Positions 1 to 11,311 of a DNA stretch of 64,000 bases are shown here, piece after piece; the first letter of the stretch is position 1; each line of letters opens with the position of its first letter. The position numbers and the translations under genes were made by a program. The notes beneath the pieces were generated by a model. That model saw nothing but the letters and a program-made list of their open reading frames with translations, ran no database searches and had not been told where the DNA came from. Source of the DNA: Holtermannia corniformis (taxonomy: Eukaryota > Basidiomycota > Tremellomycetes > Holtermanniales); contig BCIJ01000016.1 in assembly GCA_001599935.1 (NCBI GenBank), positions 4,419 through 68,418 of the forward strand, given 5' to 3'.

Positions 1-756
1 CCTTTCTGCCACACTGCCACACTGCCACACTGCCACTGAGGCATTTTGAGGCATTTAACAACCAATCACATCACATCCCTGGTTCCATCCCCAACCAGGA
101 ACTTCTGTTACGGGCCAGGCGACGGGACAAGAGGGGTTACGGAGGGGTTGGGGATTACGGGGAATTGGCCGCGGGCAGTGCCGCGGCGGGGACTTGTCGA
201 ACAATTGTACAAGCTCGAGTCTTCGAGAGCTTTAATCATAGGTTCTAAGCAAAGGCTACCCTAGACTCCCGAGGCCGCTTCCTGGTCCTCGTCTTGCCCA
301 TTACTCGTTACTCTACTTGCCCATCACTTTTCCCAGCGATCGCCAGCGATCGCCAGTCGTCAACTACACCAACGCGACTGATTTACTTCACCAACGGGAC
401 CTCGTCGCCACCCTGAATCCTCCTGGGGCTAGCCCTAACAACTTCCCCAAACCTTTTTGCTCTTTTTTCATTGGTTGCCACTGAGGGATTTCCCACAGAC
501 CTCCACCAAGCCTGAGTCAGCCTGACTAGGGGAAACTCCCCAGCAGAACTACTTAAGCTTGGACTTTCCCCTCCCTTCTCTTCACTGGTCTCACACTCTT
601 CTTTCACCTTTGCCACCTTGTACCTACTGGTAGCTTAGGCTATACATCTACTAGTGCTGCCGAGTCCTCCTCCAGCCACAAGCCTCCGAGCTTGACACAT
701 GGTGTTGCAGGAGCCAAGGGCGCGCAGTCTCCTAACTTGTAGCCTGGTAAGGGCGT
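1..756. other. No recognisable gene; short tandem repeats at the edge
   Basis: The first 40 bases are a small tandem array of an 8-base unit close to CCACACTG (about 7-38). I see no conserved protein on either strand, and the short open frames lack recognisable motifs. The stretch lies directly 5' of a copia 3' remnant, so part of it may be decayed transposon or subtelomere-like sequence. That is inference only. Confidence 0.4.
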
Positions 757-1120
757 CGTTGTGAGGGCTTCGCCGAGAGAAGGCGATAGCCCGAAGGGAA
801 GAGGCGAGATCGACGCGGCGATCGGCCTCGGGAAAGCGGGACTCTAGATCGCGCGATGCGGAAAGCTAAGTTCCGCACTCGAGGGCTCTGGAGGATCGAC
901 GAGAGAGAATAGGATGAACACTATAATATTCGAGCGATGGAGATACAACAAGAGACGAGAGAAACAAAGGGCGCGCGCAGGCGCGGCCGCACCGCCGCAG
1001 CGCACAGACAGTGGTGCGATAGCACCAGTGGCACTTGGCGAGGCGGTCTCCTCGCATCCCGCACGTGGCACAGCCATAGGCGTGACAGTCGTAATGCAAA
1101 CTTTCATGCGTAGTTAGACA
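757..1120 (+). mobile_element. Degenerate 3' remnant of a copia-type retrotransposon
   Basis: This stretch aligns by eye with 57190-57520, the sequence spanning the last pol codons and the tail of the intact copia element. Near-identical blocks include the one around GGAGGATCGACGAG, the one around ACTATAATATTCGAGCGATG, and a run of about 38 bases around 1000-1035 holding a small hairpin. It starts at the equivalent of the last pol codons, where the pol stop is no longer clear, and stops before any LTR. It is therefore an old truncated copy of a related element, not a second complete insertion. Confidence 0.65.
1012..1027 (+). other. Small conserved hairpin in the copia remnant
   Basis: Six-base stem TGGTGC/GCACCA closes a GATA tetraloop. 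The intact element has the same stem at 57437-57452 with a GAAA loop. The match between a worn copy and an intact copy suggests this was a structured part of the element's RNA. Confidence 0.4.
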
Positions 1121-1703
1121 GCGGAATCTCTCTGAGCGAGTCAAATCACTCCCGCCCGCCCAGGAGCGCCTGGCCGAGCGGCGAGTGTCCAGTCAAAGCC
1201 CAACACCTAGGCTCGGCTCACGAGAGACGACGCGCGGCGAGTTGCAAGCGATGTGCTAGGAGCTTGCTAGCCGCCTGCGTCTTTTGGCATTTCGGGCAGT
1301 TTCGCCCAAACCGCCCAAAGGCAGCTTCGAGCTCTGCTCGCTCTGCTCGTCAGCTTCGAAGGGGGCTAAGCAAGTTCAAACGTCCACCCTCCATCCTCCC
1401 CTCTTCCTCCTCTTTGTCTGTGCTCTGTTTCAGCCTACAAGTTGTGCTTTATGGCCACGTCCTGTGTCATCCATCACGTGTCTGCCGGTGCGGGTGGATG
1501 GGAACACCTTCGACACGACGCCAGCCGAGCTGAATTTCGGTTATTTCACCTTGGCGTATCTTGACGTTGGAAAGCTGGTTGACGAAGACCAAAGGAGATG
1601 TGAGAAGGGCGGGCACTCTGCAGCGCAAAGGATGCACTTCCGCGCTACCCTAGACGGTCCTACAAATAGTCTTCTCCACGGTGGTCAGCCACAACCAACA
1701 CCA

Positions 1704-2303
1704 ATGGCATATCCTGACCGACACACAAAGATCACAAACTTACTGCACACCAAACGTGGAGGATACCGGCAAGAGACTGAAATACCGAGCGGTCGCTCAT
1801 CGTGGCCGCACCCCGAGCCTTTGTACGAGGTGCATGACTGTGCAAGATGCTGCTGCAAAGTCTGTACCGCTGTGCGGGTACAAGACGTTGCGGATAGGCG
1901 GTACGCACGTCAGCAAAGCAGCAAGTACTCGAAGTTAACCAGGAAGACCCTGCCAAAGTCGTACTCCGGCGGCTGGTATGATAAGGAGTACAGTCATGGG
2001 GCAGCATATACAGACGGTCACCCTCGTGACTGTGACTGCTATGACTGTGAACCACCCCGTGGACGTGACCCACGCCCGGTTAAACACAGCGCGAGTTCGG
2101 CAACTTCAAAACGCATCAGACCAACACTCGTGGCAGGAACACCTTGCAAGTGTGGGCTGCAAACCTTTGACCATTACGCTGATCCCGAAGGAGGCGACGA
2201 TGACTACATCCAATGTGTTGCTTGTCGCAGGCAATGGACAGAGGTCACTGCCGAGACTCGCGCTCCGCCAAAGCTTTTGACGTGGTATGAGGGTGATCAC
2301 TAG
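1704..2303 (+). CDS. Cysteine-rich zinc-ribbon protein A (unknown family)
   Basis: I do not recognise this protein. The model is a 199-residue single exon starting at an ATG in good context (CACCAATGG); an in-frame ATG at 1632 would add 24 residues. Three cysteine clusters are visible: CARCCCKVC near residue 50, CDCYDC near residue 112, and a C-terminal pair CKCG...CVAC spaced like a zinc ribbon. The last two clusters and their spacing recur in the neighbour at 2575-3206, so the genes are tandem paralogues. A metal-binding or nucleic-acid-binding role is plausible but is inference. No signal peptide or membrane segment is evident. Confidence 0.55.
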   Translation: MAYPDRHTKITNLLHTKRGGYRQETEIPSGRSSWPHPEPLYEVHDCARCCCKVCTAVRVQDVADRRYARQQSSKYSKLTRKTLPKSYSGGWYDKEYSHGAAYTDGHPRDCDCYDCEPPRGRDPRPVKHSASSATSKRIRPTLVAGTPCKCGLQTFDHYADPEGGDDDYIQCVACRRQWTEVTAETRAPPKLLTWYEGDH

Positions 2304-2530
2304 GGAGCTCGCTGAGACTGCAACCAGAGTGACGATAGAGCTCTTAGTGGACTGCCTATCACTATGCAAGCTCGCATAAGCCTTTGGCAATTGGTGGCGC
2401 TGCGGCATCTGACGAGGGCGCGAGTCACCAAGGAGGTTGCCTTTGTGCGATAGCGGTCCTGGCTGTGCTGTCTTCCAATCCACGTTCAAAGGAGCTGCGC
2501 ATCACGTCAGAAGGACGGTTCGTGCCCCAC

Positions 2531-2537
2531 TATAAAA
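2531..2537 (+). promoter_or_regulatory. TATA box of zinc-ribbon gene B
   Basis: TATAAAA lies 44 bases upstream of the ATG at 2575, in the 270-base gap after gene A. It supports an independent promoter for gene B rather than read-through. Confidence 0.5.
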
Positions 2538-2574
2538 GCAGACTTCAGCGTTTTGTACTTGCCTAGGGAGCAGT

Positions 2575-3206
2575 ATGTACAGTCATGGGAACTTTTCTAA
2601 CACGTACGGTTCCCACTACGCACAGCGCTCAGGTGCTAGTTGTGGCAGCCACCCAAGCTGGGCCCGACTCGCTCACAATGATAGGGACCCCAACTGCGTC
2701 TGCGACTTCTGCTACGACGCAAGAGTCCGCCGACACACTCGCAATCTATATCCCACGGATTCTCCTCGTGCAAGCCAGCACGACCGGTATGAAAAGCGAA
2801 ACTTTGGCAGTGAAGCGCGCACGAGTACTGGCCACCCGCAACCCACGGTAAGTGCTCCACGTTCTGCCATGCACAAAAAGTGCTGAGCACCGTACAGAGG
2901 TCAAGCACGGCTCCGTGCGCGACTACTACGTCTTCGCGCAGGCAACCTATGAACACGGCGCCTGGAAGCACGACCAAGTCCCCAACAAACAACAGGTAAG
3001 CCTGCGTCCGTCATGTGGCCTTGCTGATGGCATACTTCTCCAGCTCGTACATCGATGTCAAAAGACTCCCCAGACACAATTCTGACGGCCCATGCTACAA
3101 GTGTGGGTCGACAGACATTTCCCCAGTTATCAACCTCACACACACTGGTAAAGCAGACGAGGACTTTTTAGAGTGCGACAACTGCGGGTACAGCTTCAAA
3201 GGTTAA
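2575..3206 (+). CDS. Cysteine-rich zinc-ribbon protein B, paralogue of A
   Basis: Three exons are proposed: 2575-2847, about 2888-2995, and 3044-3206. The C-terminus CYKCG...CDNCGYSF is a clear zinc ribbon, and CVCDFC near residue 43 matches CDCYDC of gene A. Exon 2 is uncertain. The frame containing RDYYVFAQATYEHGAW looks most protein-like, but the acceptor at 2897 with another frame joins the last exon more simply, so the true splice pattern needs cDNA. The gene sits head-to-tail 271 bases after paralogue A with its own TATA box. Function is unknown. Confidence 0.5.
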
Positions 3207-3425
3207 GTGGATGCCATGTATGAGCGTTGTGTAAAGTTTGCAGCACTCGGCAGGCCGCTGCCCGTCACGGTTGATCCGATGGCGACTCTGTTGCGATCGG
3301 TGAAACGCCACGGCGCTCGGCGGCCGCCACCAGCTGAGCACCATCAACTCCATCCACCATAGACATCACCATTCTCGGTGATCAAGCATCAAACACTGCA
3401 GCACCAGTGCCATCCCATCCGCAGT

Positions 3426-5549
3426 ATGGATCCACTCGCAACACAAGCCATGCACGCGCCTTGGGGGTCGCCGACCAACTCGACGCACACCCAACCACCT
3501 CCTTCGGCCTCGTCGTCCTCATCCTATCTGAGCTCGACACCAACCCCATCGACCGCACGTAGCGCTCAAGAAGAGATCACTCGGGAACCCAAGATCTTTG
3601 GTATGCCCAGTCCGAGCCTCGTATCGCCTTTGCCCAGAGAGAACGGCGCGTTGGGAACAAAGCCACCCCCGCACCTACGTATCCGGATCAGTGGGCTCGA
3701 GCGTAACCGCAAGGATCTGCTCGTCCGCTTCGATGCCAGTGTATGTGCCAGTGAAGCTGTATCAGTCGGGTCAGGCTGAAGGACGTGCATAGACCAACCT
3801 GCCCAACTTTCGGACATCGCTCTACCGCAACATCCAAAGGTCCTACATCGATTTTCAGAAGTTTCAGGAGCAGCTCGCAGCTGGAAACCCACAGAGTAGG
3901 TCACCAGCACCAGGTACCACTGTCAGTCTGTATTCACCCCTCAGCCATCGTCCCTGCCCTACCTTTACCCCAGACATCAGCACCGACCGATGAGGAAGGT
4001 CCGTCAACATCATAGCTCGCATACTTTACATCTGACATCAAGCAGACGACCGCCTCGTCCGCCTAGCCTTGCAGAAATGGTTCTCGCGCGTATGCGAGGA
4101 CAAGATCTTGCACCGAGATGACGAGTTGCGAAGCTTTATCGAGAGTGACTTTGGGGTCCGTCTTGCGTCAAGCCGCTGTCAAGAGTGCTGATCGCCTGCA
4201 GTACTCTCCCGTACCATCAGCCGCAAACCGCAAGATCGCTGCGTCATCCTCGACTTCTACATCCAAATTCGCCCCGAGCACCTTGTCCAAGGTGTTTCGC
4301 CGCGGACCACCTGATGAAGACGAAGAGCTGCAAGGCGCGCGAGGGGCCCTAGAACGTCTCGAGGAGCGATGGGGAGCCGCGGCGCAAGTTGTCGGTAGTG
4401 TGGGCAAGACACGGCGAAGTGCGTACAGCTTATGGGCAACATCAAGTACTGATCACACGCAGCGGTCGGGTCTGCTCAACAGGACACTGGGGCAAAACTG
4501 GTTGCATTGGCTACCGCCGAGCCAGACCAACAGTTGGGCCTGGCGCTGCGCAAGATTGGGCGTGTATGGGAGAACTTTGCCGGTATGGCTCACGCACAGG
4601 TGAGTCCGTTGATCTGGTCACGCATTTGCTGATGATGTCAGGCCGCGAGTGAGAATGTAATCTTGAGTGATTCGCTAGGATATCAAGCCTTGAATGCGCG
4701 GGCCGCCAAGGTTTGTGAGCTGCACGATCGTGGCCGCGGGCTTACTTCGATCAGGACACACTTGCGCACCGCACCCAGATCTTGGAAGACGCTCAGAACG
4801 CGTCCAAAGCCGTCATCACAAAGCGGCGCAACGTCGAGCGACTCAAAGGCAGCTCCAACATCAGCTCGATCAAAGTCGACGACGCAATTGAGGACATGCA
4901 AGAGGTGGGTTGGGCACTCTGGCGGACCGTCGACTAACGATTGCAGGCTGCCGCGCTCGAAAAGACACTGGCATCGCGCGTCGACAACATTTCCACAAAC
5001 CTGCACGTCGCTCTCCGAGCCCACTCGCGAGCGACGCACGACGATGTGGCCCTCGCGCTGCTCGAGCACGCACGGACCACGATTCTGTACAATCGACAAA
5101 CGCTCAAAGAGCTCGAGGCGCTCAAGCCGGATCTGGCGCGGATCGGGAACCCAGCGGCGGCGCCACCTCCGCGCGTTGCTCCGACATCGACGGCACCGAG
5201 CTATACGCCTCAGGCTTCCATGTCGACATCTCAGCCTTACAATCCGGTGCCGCGAGGACCGCCGCCGCCGTTACAGTCGGTTCCGAGCTATCAAGACGGC
5301 TCGAGGTCCATGTTCTTGCCTGGTGCAGTCGCTGTCCAATCGACCACGAGCCAGGCTCCAGGCCTGCCGCGATCTCAATCCTCTGAATACGGTGGCCGTG
5401 GCCTCGGCGACCCGCTGGGCAATCAATCAACAATGGCGCAGAGCATGGTACTGCCAGGTCAGCGAGCACAATCACAGACTGTAGGACGGGCTGGAGCGCG
5501 GCGGCTGGACGAGCGCATGGCAGCCAAGCTGCTGGCCGGCGGGTTTTGA
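3426..5549 (+). CDS. VPS17: Vps17-like retromer SNX-BAR subunit
   Basis: Vps17 pairs with Vps5 in the membrane-bending SNX-BAR half of retromer, which recycles cargo from endosomes to the Golgi. A low-complexity Ser/Pro N-terminus is followed by a PX-like domain beginning LRIRISGLERN. It is spread over several exons, including TNLPNFRTS and the family-typical FIESDFG-YSPV junction at about 4150-4210. A coiled-coil BAR region follows (GLALRKIGRVWENF; IEDMQE-AAALEKTLASRV), then a Pro/Ser tail. At least eight exons are joined by 40-60 nt introns with good consensus sites. The start is the first in-frame ATG before the low-complexity region. The identification rests on motif order and the DFGYSP signature. 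Confidence 0.85.
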
Positions 5550-5690
5550 TCTTTACGAGCATGCATGTACAATACAAATAATGTCCTGATGACGCATCTT
5601 CACAAGCTATGCAAGGTTATCGATACAGTGTGATACAATGTGGTGCAATCCTGGAGTAATGTGCAAGAGGGGAAGGTGGAGATGGGTTGT

Positions 5691-8600
5691 TCAGGGCAGA
5701 ACTTCGCTGAACGAGTCGGCGAATGGATTTTGGGGTTTCGAGTTTGAGCGCAACCGGCCAAACAATTGAGTGACTTCGTGGCTTGGGCGGCGGGCAAAGG
5801 CGCCTTGCGGTTTGAAGAATGGCAAGCTGTTTGCGACGTCGCGAACGTCGACGTGCTCGTCTTCGGCCAGAGAGTGCGCGAGGCTGATGATCGGCTGTGG
5901 CACTGATGTCTGCGCGTTGCCATAGGGACCAGCTGGGCGAGTCAGCCTCACTCAGCCATGAAGGATGACCACTCACCCTCGCCCGACAGGCTCTGCAGCA
6001 GCTTTGCCAACGAGATACGGATATCGATGATATCGTTGAGCAGACGAGGCAGGGCGGGAAGAAAGTACTGCTCAAAAGCCTCTTTGTGCGGCGGGGCGAC
6101 CGCGAACTTTTGTACGCAGCGGATGAACCTGCGATGGTCAGATGCACCCTGCGGGCAGAGGCTACTCACGTTTGACGCTGACGAAAGCTCGAGCTGTTGC
6201 CCAGGTCCAAGATGATCTCGCGTAGATGAACAACGTGGTCCTCATCTCCTTCAGCGGCCGAATGCAGCTCGGAGACCTGAGCCCGTTAGTGGTTACTCGT
6301 AGAGACCAGCGTGCACTCACTCCCTGCGTGGCAGCCTCACGCACGGCCGCAAATGGATCCTTGAGTGCTTCCGCCACAACGTCGAGTACAAGCCCGGAGC
6401 TCGACTGGGCGTGAAACAGCTTGAAGAAGGCCGGCAAATGCAATGCAAACTTTTCGCGGATGCGCCAGCTGCCGAGTGTACCCGCTCTCCAGGATCGTGC
6501 GAGTGCCTCGAACATTTCCCAGGCAACAGGCAGCGGTACGTGCTCGATGAACTCGGCCAGGTTCTCGTATACGCGTTCGCGAATGTCTTCAGGCTCGAGA
6601 AAGCAGGCGCGGACAAACGGTACGAGGTCGCGTCCGACATCGGCCGGTTTGAGGATCTTGGCCATCTCGTGCGCAGAGGCCGCCAGCGACCGCTTGACTT
6701 TGGCTTGTGGGCTTTGTGCGAGCTCCAAGTACCGTTGGCGAAGTTCGTGCCAGCGCTCTCCGCCGAGGGTCAAGCAGACCGCGGGGAACTGCGTCGTCAA
6801 CACCGGAAAAGTCGTTTCAAGGGCACTCACGTTGAACGCCGTCACGACGTCGCGCTCCGAGTCAGACGTCACGTCACCCCAACCACCGTTCATGTCCTCC
6901 TCGTCCTGGGCCAAAAAGTCCTGTACGAGCTCTTGCGGCGGCCCCAGCGGATCATCGGCAAAGAGGTAGATGATCTCACCCAATACTTCCAGGACAGTCA
7001 GTCGCACTGCCGTGCCCGACTCCATGAGCAGAGAAATGGCGTTGACAGCATATGTCCGGCGCAGCTCGGGCGACTCTATCCGACGGCAAAGCGCCGGCAG
7101 GCACAAGCACGCCGACTGCTTGACGTGTATAGCGTCGTCTGTAGCAAAGTGCTCAAACAAAGGCAGCTGCATGCTGTCAGCCAATCTCTCATGTACAGTG
7201 ATCACTTACCATGTCGTCGATGTACTTGACCGGTGCGACCTTGGCCAAGTACGCCAAAGCCAAAGCCGCTTCCGTCTTGACGCCAAGCTCATCGCCGGCG
7301 CTCCGGAGCACTGGGTCAATGAACCCACGGTCGGCAATCTCGGCGCCGGTATAGTACTCGGAAATAGACGCAATGAGGTTGATGGAGATTGCACGGCCTA
7401 ACGTAGCCTCTTGCTCGAGCTGAAAACGGAATTGGGCGGCTTCCTCTTCGTCTTCCAGCAAGGGATAGCCGTCCTCTGCGTGCGAGGGCCGCGGCTTGCC
7501 GTCTTCGTCTTCATCGGTCAAGTTGCCATTCGGTTCAGGCGGCTCAGGCAGGTCCGTGTCGAGCTTGCCCATGCCAAGCACAATGCCCTGCACGAGTTCC
7601 TGCTCCACCATGTGCTTTGCCTCGGTCGAAAACGGGTGTTGATCATGGACATGCGGGCCAGTCTGCGAAGCGTACGCTCTGCGTTCATCGGCAAGCTTTG
7701 AAGGACCCCACGGGTCCACGCCCGGTTGGTCCTTGCCTTGCAGTCTGGCGATGATAGCCACCACTGCGGCGCGAGCAGGTTCAGCCACGTTGTTGTTCTG
7801 GCTGAGTAGCATGGAGCCAAGGATGGGCGTGAAGAACTGTACAGAGATGCACGGTCGGCTGACGATCGGTGCGACTTGTTCGTAATGCTCTTGAGTTGGT
7901 GTCGCGTCGGTCGCCGAGTCGTCAGTGCACAGCGAGTTTGGCGTGCGGATCGAAGTGGAGGAGAGGGTAGAATCAGACATCGTGCCGGGCGTGGCGTCGC
8001 GATCGTCCACATCAGGCGCAGCTTGGCCCCCCGCACCCGCTGGCACTGCAACCGCGGCCGTCGCGGGCATCAACGACGGCCCATCCGACGTCATCGTGAT
8101 CATCGTCGTCTCCGGATCATCCTCGGGCTCGTCGTCCTCATCCATGTCGGTCTCGGACACGAGCCGGCAAGTCTGTGACGAATCAGCGCGTCTCTGGATC
8201 TCCATCAATGCAAACGGACGGCGAAAAAGAACCAGAGAATCTTGTGGATCTCTGACGCAAACGCCTCCTTTACCGACTCGTCTGGGCGGAGTTAGTGCAG
8301 CGACCTTTGGGTGCGCCATCACTGACCGTCATCCATTGTGAAGCCGCTGAGGAGCGGCATGACGTATTCGACCGTCTCGCAAGGGTCTACGTCTAGCAGT
8401 AGATCACCAAGCATCCGTGCGACGTATGCCCTAAGAGTGTCAACGCGTTGCGTACGCACGAAATAGCCAAACTCACCGATGGAACGGGTACTCGCTCTTG
8501 CTGAGCAGAAAGATGCGCTCGAGCGTGTTCAGACCCTCATCATCAAAGTTGACGTCCATCGCCGGACCCTCTGACACCCTGGCATCATCCCCTTCGATCA

Positions 8601-10619
8601 ACGGCGGACTGATCCCGACACTCGTCTCAGTCTGCGAAGTCATGTTGGGCATTGGCGAGTCTGTGGGCAGCTCGAGATGCAGAGCCGAGTGCACCTGCGG
8701 AGTGTCGAGACCGGGCGTCGAGGTCTCCTTTGGTGATACGGCGGGGCTTTTCCTCGCGTCTCGCTTCCGGAGATTGACCTCGTACGGATCGTCAATGAGT
8801 GAGAACCCGGGCGAGGAGGCGGCGGCGATCGAGCTGGATAGCGACAGGCTGTCACTGGGCGATTGCCGGGTCGAGGGCAGTTCAACGACTTGGTCGCCGT
8901 CATCGTCGATAAACAGGTGTGCATGGACGGGTGGGGATGTGCGGATGGTCGGTAGGATGTTTGGTGAACGCCTTGGCGACTTGCGTGCGCGATAGCTTGC
9001 CTCTTCGTCTGTGGTTGATACCGACACCTCTGGGTCGAGAGATGCAGGAGGGCGTTTGGGAGATGAGCCAGCGCTGCCCCCACCCATGGACAGATGCCGA
9101 GATAGCGCCGGGCCGTGAGTCAACGGCGAGCCGGTACGAAACAGTCGTGGATCGTTGGCAGAGTTTGCGCGGCGGAAAGCAGGCGGGACGACCGGACGGG
9201 CAGCAGGTAAAGAAAAGGACGGCGCTGAAAGACCATGGACTTCAACGGGCGGACTGACTGTCGGCGGTGCAGGAGGCGAGATGACGGGCGGTGGGAGCAC
9301 AAACGGTGGTGAAATGCTGGCTGGTGGTGAGATGCTAGACTGGGTCGTCTTGATTGGCGATGGCGGTCCGTTCCGAGTGAGCGGAGCTGGATACAATGAC
9401 GCCAGTGCGACGGGCAGAGGGTTCGGTTCGCCAGCGCTTGGGCGAGAAAGGATGGCAGAGACACTCGAAGCCCTCGCGCGGCGCGCTTTCCGTCGGTCTT
9501 GGATCGAGCGCTCACTCTCGGTCGCCATGGGCGATGATTGATCAGCGCCCTCGTCGTACTCGAGCAGTGCATCGCTACCGGGATCGTACGTCGTGCGCTT
9601 TGGGCTGCGATCTCGATCTTGCGACATGATCCGCCGGTGGCCATAGTTTGCAGGACGCGATGTCGATGGCGAACCCAGGGTCAGCGGCTGCAGCAGAGGC
9701 GATGAAGTGCGTGATGTGGACAAGGTGACCGTCTTGTCAGAGCCCACCGACGAGCCGGAACCCTGCCTGCCGCCGGTAGAGCCAGAGAGCATAAAGGTCG
9801 GCTGCGTGGGCGATTGCGGAGGCGAGCCTGCCCAAGCTAGCGTGGTGACAGGCTCATATTCACCCTTGCTCGTCCGCCGCATCGGTGCTCTAGTGACGTG
9901 CTGGGCGATGACTTCCTGTGAAGGCCACTGAACGTCGAGTTAGCAAGACAAAGCAAGCGATTCTAAAGGCACTCACAACACTGTCCCATTCACGCCGCAC
10001 ATTGTCATTCTCTCCATCCTCGAGTGTTTGGTCGAGCGAGACTGACTGGCGTCGTTTGGCGGTGGCGTTGGCGATAGACTTTGCATGCTCGACCTCGCGC
10101 TCCCACTCGTGCTCGTCCTGCAACAGTGCGTCGCGCGCTTCGCTCAACGTCGACGACGCATCGGTCGCTTGTGGGTCGTCCCCGTCCAACGAGGAGAACG
10201 AGCGAGTGGAATGCAGGTGGGTGGAATCGTCCGACTTTGGCTGGGATTGCGATGGCGAGCCCTCGCTGCCAGACAAGAGGTGCGAGAGGGCTCCAAACGA
10301 GCCACTGGATCGGTTCCGGTGCATCGAGCTGGCCGAAGCCGCCGAGGATGTGGGTGAGGGCGCGATGCCATGCAGTGGAGAGGGTGGAGGATAGTCGGGT
10401 TCTGGGTTGAAGTCTGGCGGAGGGTCGTTTGCTGTTGGTGAAGAGGTGTATGAGCGTTGTCGAGCAAGCGTTGGGTCTGTGATCGTCAGCCGGCTCGATA
10501 GTGTTTCCTGGGAGCATGCACGGGCTGTCTGTAGCGACAACCAAAGCACACACGCCCGACCCAGCCTGCCATCTACTCACCGGGTCCAACGACCGCTCCC
10601 GCAGCGTCTCGGGCTTCAT
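5691..10619 (-). CDS. PPP4R1-like HEAT-repeat regulatory subunit of protein phosphatase 4
   Basis: A long disordered N-terminus precedes alpha-helical HEAT/ARM repeats. It is Ser/Pro-rich, with REWDSV-WPSQEV conserved-looking across the intron near 9950 and ISPP-type proline repeats near 9300. The HEAT region is typical of PP4 regulatory subunit 1: LERIFLLSKSEYPFHR, YVARMLGDLLLDVDP, SVKRSLAASAHEMAKIL, REKFALHLPAFFKLFH. The protein would target and modulate PP4 catalytic activity. It has about nine exons. The start at 10619 (MKPETLRERS) follows an in-frame stop. The last exon ends with an Asn/Pro-rich tail. It is convergent with VPS17, 141 bases away. The exact start is uncertain because the N-terminus is not conserved. 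Confidence 0.75.
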
Positions 10620-11311
10620 CGACGCCGCCACCCCAGCTCATCCCTTTGAGACGTCCAGTGCGAGCGAGCCGATCTTGGTATCGAAAGTGTCGCGTTCAGC
10701 AACCTAGCAAGCACTCTGCCTGATCCAGTCGGCGACTCGAGATGCAGACGGGGCAGCTAGCGAGCCGAGTTGTGCGAGGACGGGGTTGGGCGGATGGTGT
10801 GAGTACAGGATCAGCTCGCGGGCTATCTCCTGCTGTGGATATGCTTGTGAGCGTGATCCCAAGCTAGCGGATCGTCGACAAGAGTCGCTCTGGACGTTTG
10901 CAGTGAGCGATAGAGCACAAGAAGAAGAAGATGGGTGCCAAACCCCCTCGCCCACCAAAAGCGCGGATCGATCCACCGTGGCATGTTGGATGGCGTCGGG
11001 CATGCTGTCGACGACATTGGCTGTGCTCTGCTCGTGTTGTGGATGCAAAGAGGTCGTGGACAGGCAGAAGGCACTCGTTCACCATCGCAAAGGACGTCTG
11101 AGCACGCGCACGGGCCTGCTCGCCTCGCGAGGTCATCATGATGCATCACGCCTCACATCTCGCTCACCCTCTTGAATCCACTTTGGGCACCGACCCGTCC
11201 CATTCCAGTCGGCACAAACCTCTGCGGTGTACCTTGCAGACTAGTGACAGGCCCATCTTGGCGCCTCGAGCTCGGCGTGCGCAGTCCCAGTGGCTCCCCT
11301 GCGGCTGGCGT
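10620..11311. other. Intergenic gap with unassigned minus-strand open frames
   Basis: This gap separates the PP4 regulatory gene from the RING gene on the same strand. All three minus-strand frames stay open for 80-115 codons between about 10704 and 11149. One encodes WIDPRFWWARGFGTHLLLL, which looks like a short membrane-anchored segment. Another encodes ELILYSHHPPNPVLAQLG. I could not join them with consensus introns, so I do not call a gene. A small unrecognised gene or a decayed one is possible. Confidence 0.3.

Noticed and set aside
383..616. Minus-strand 77-codon frame near the window start
   Set aside because: No motif, no splice or promoter support; treated as non-coding.
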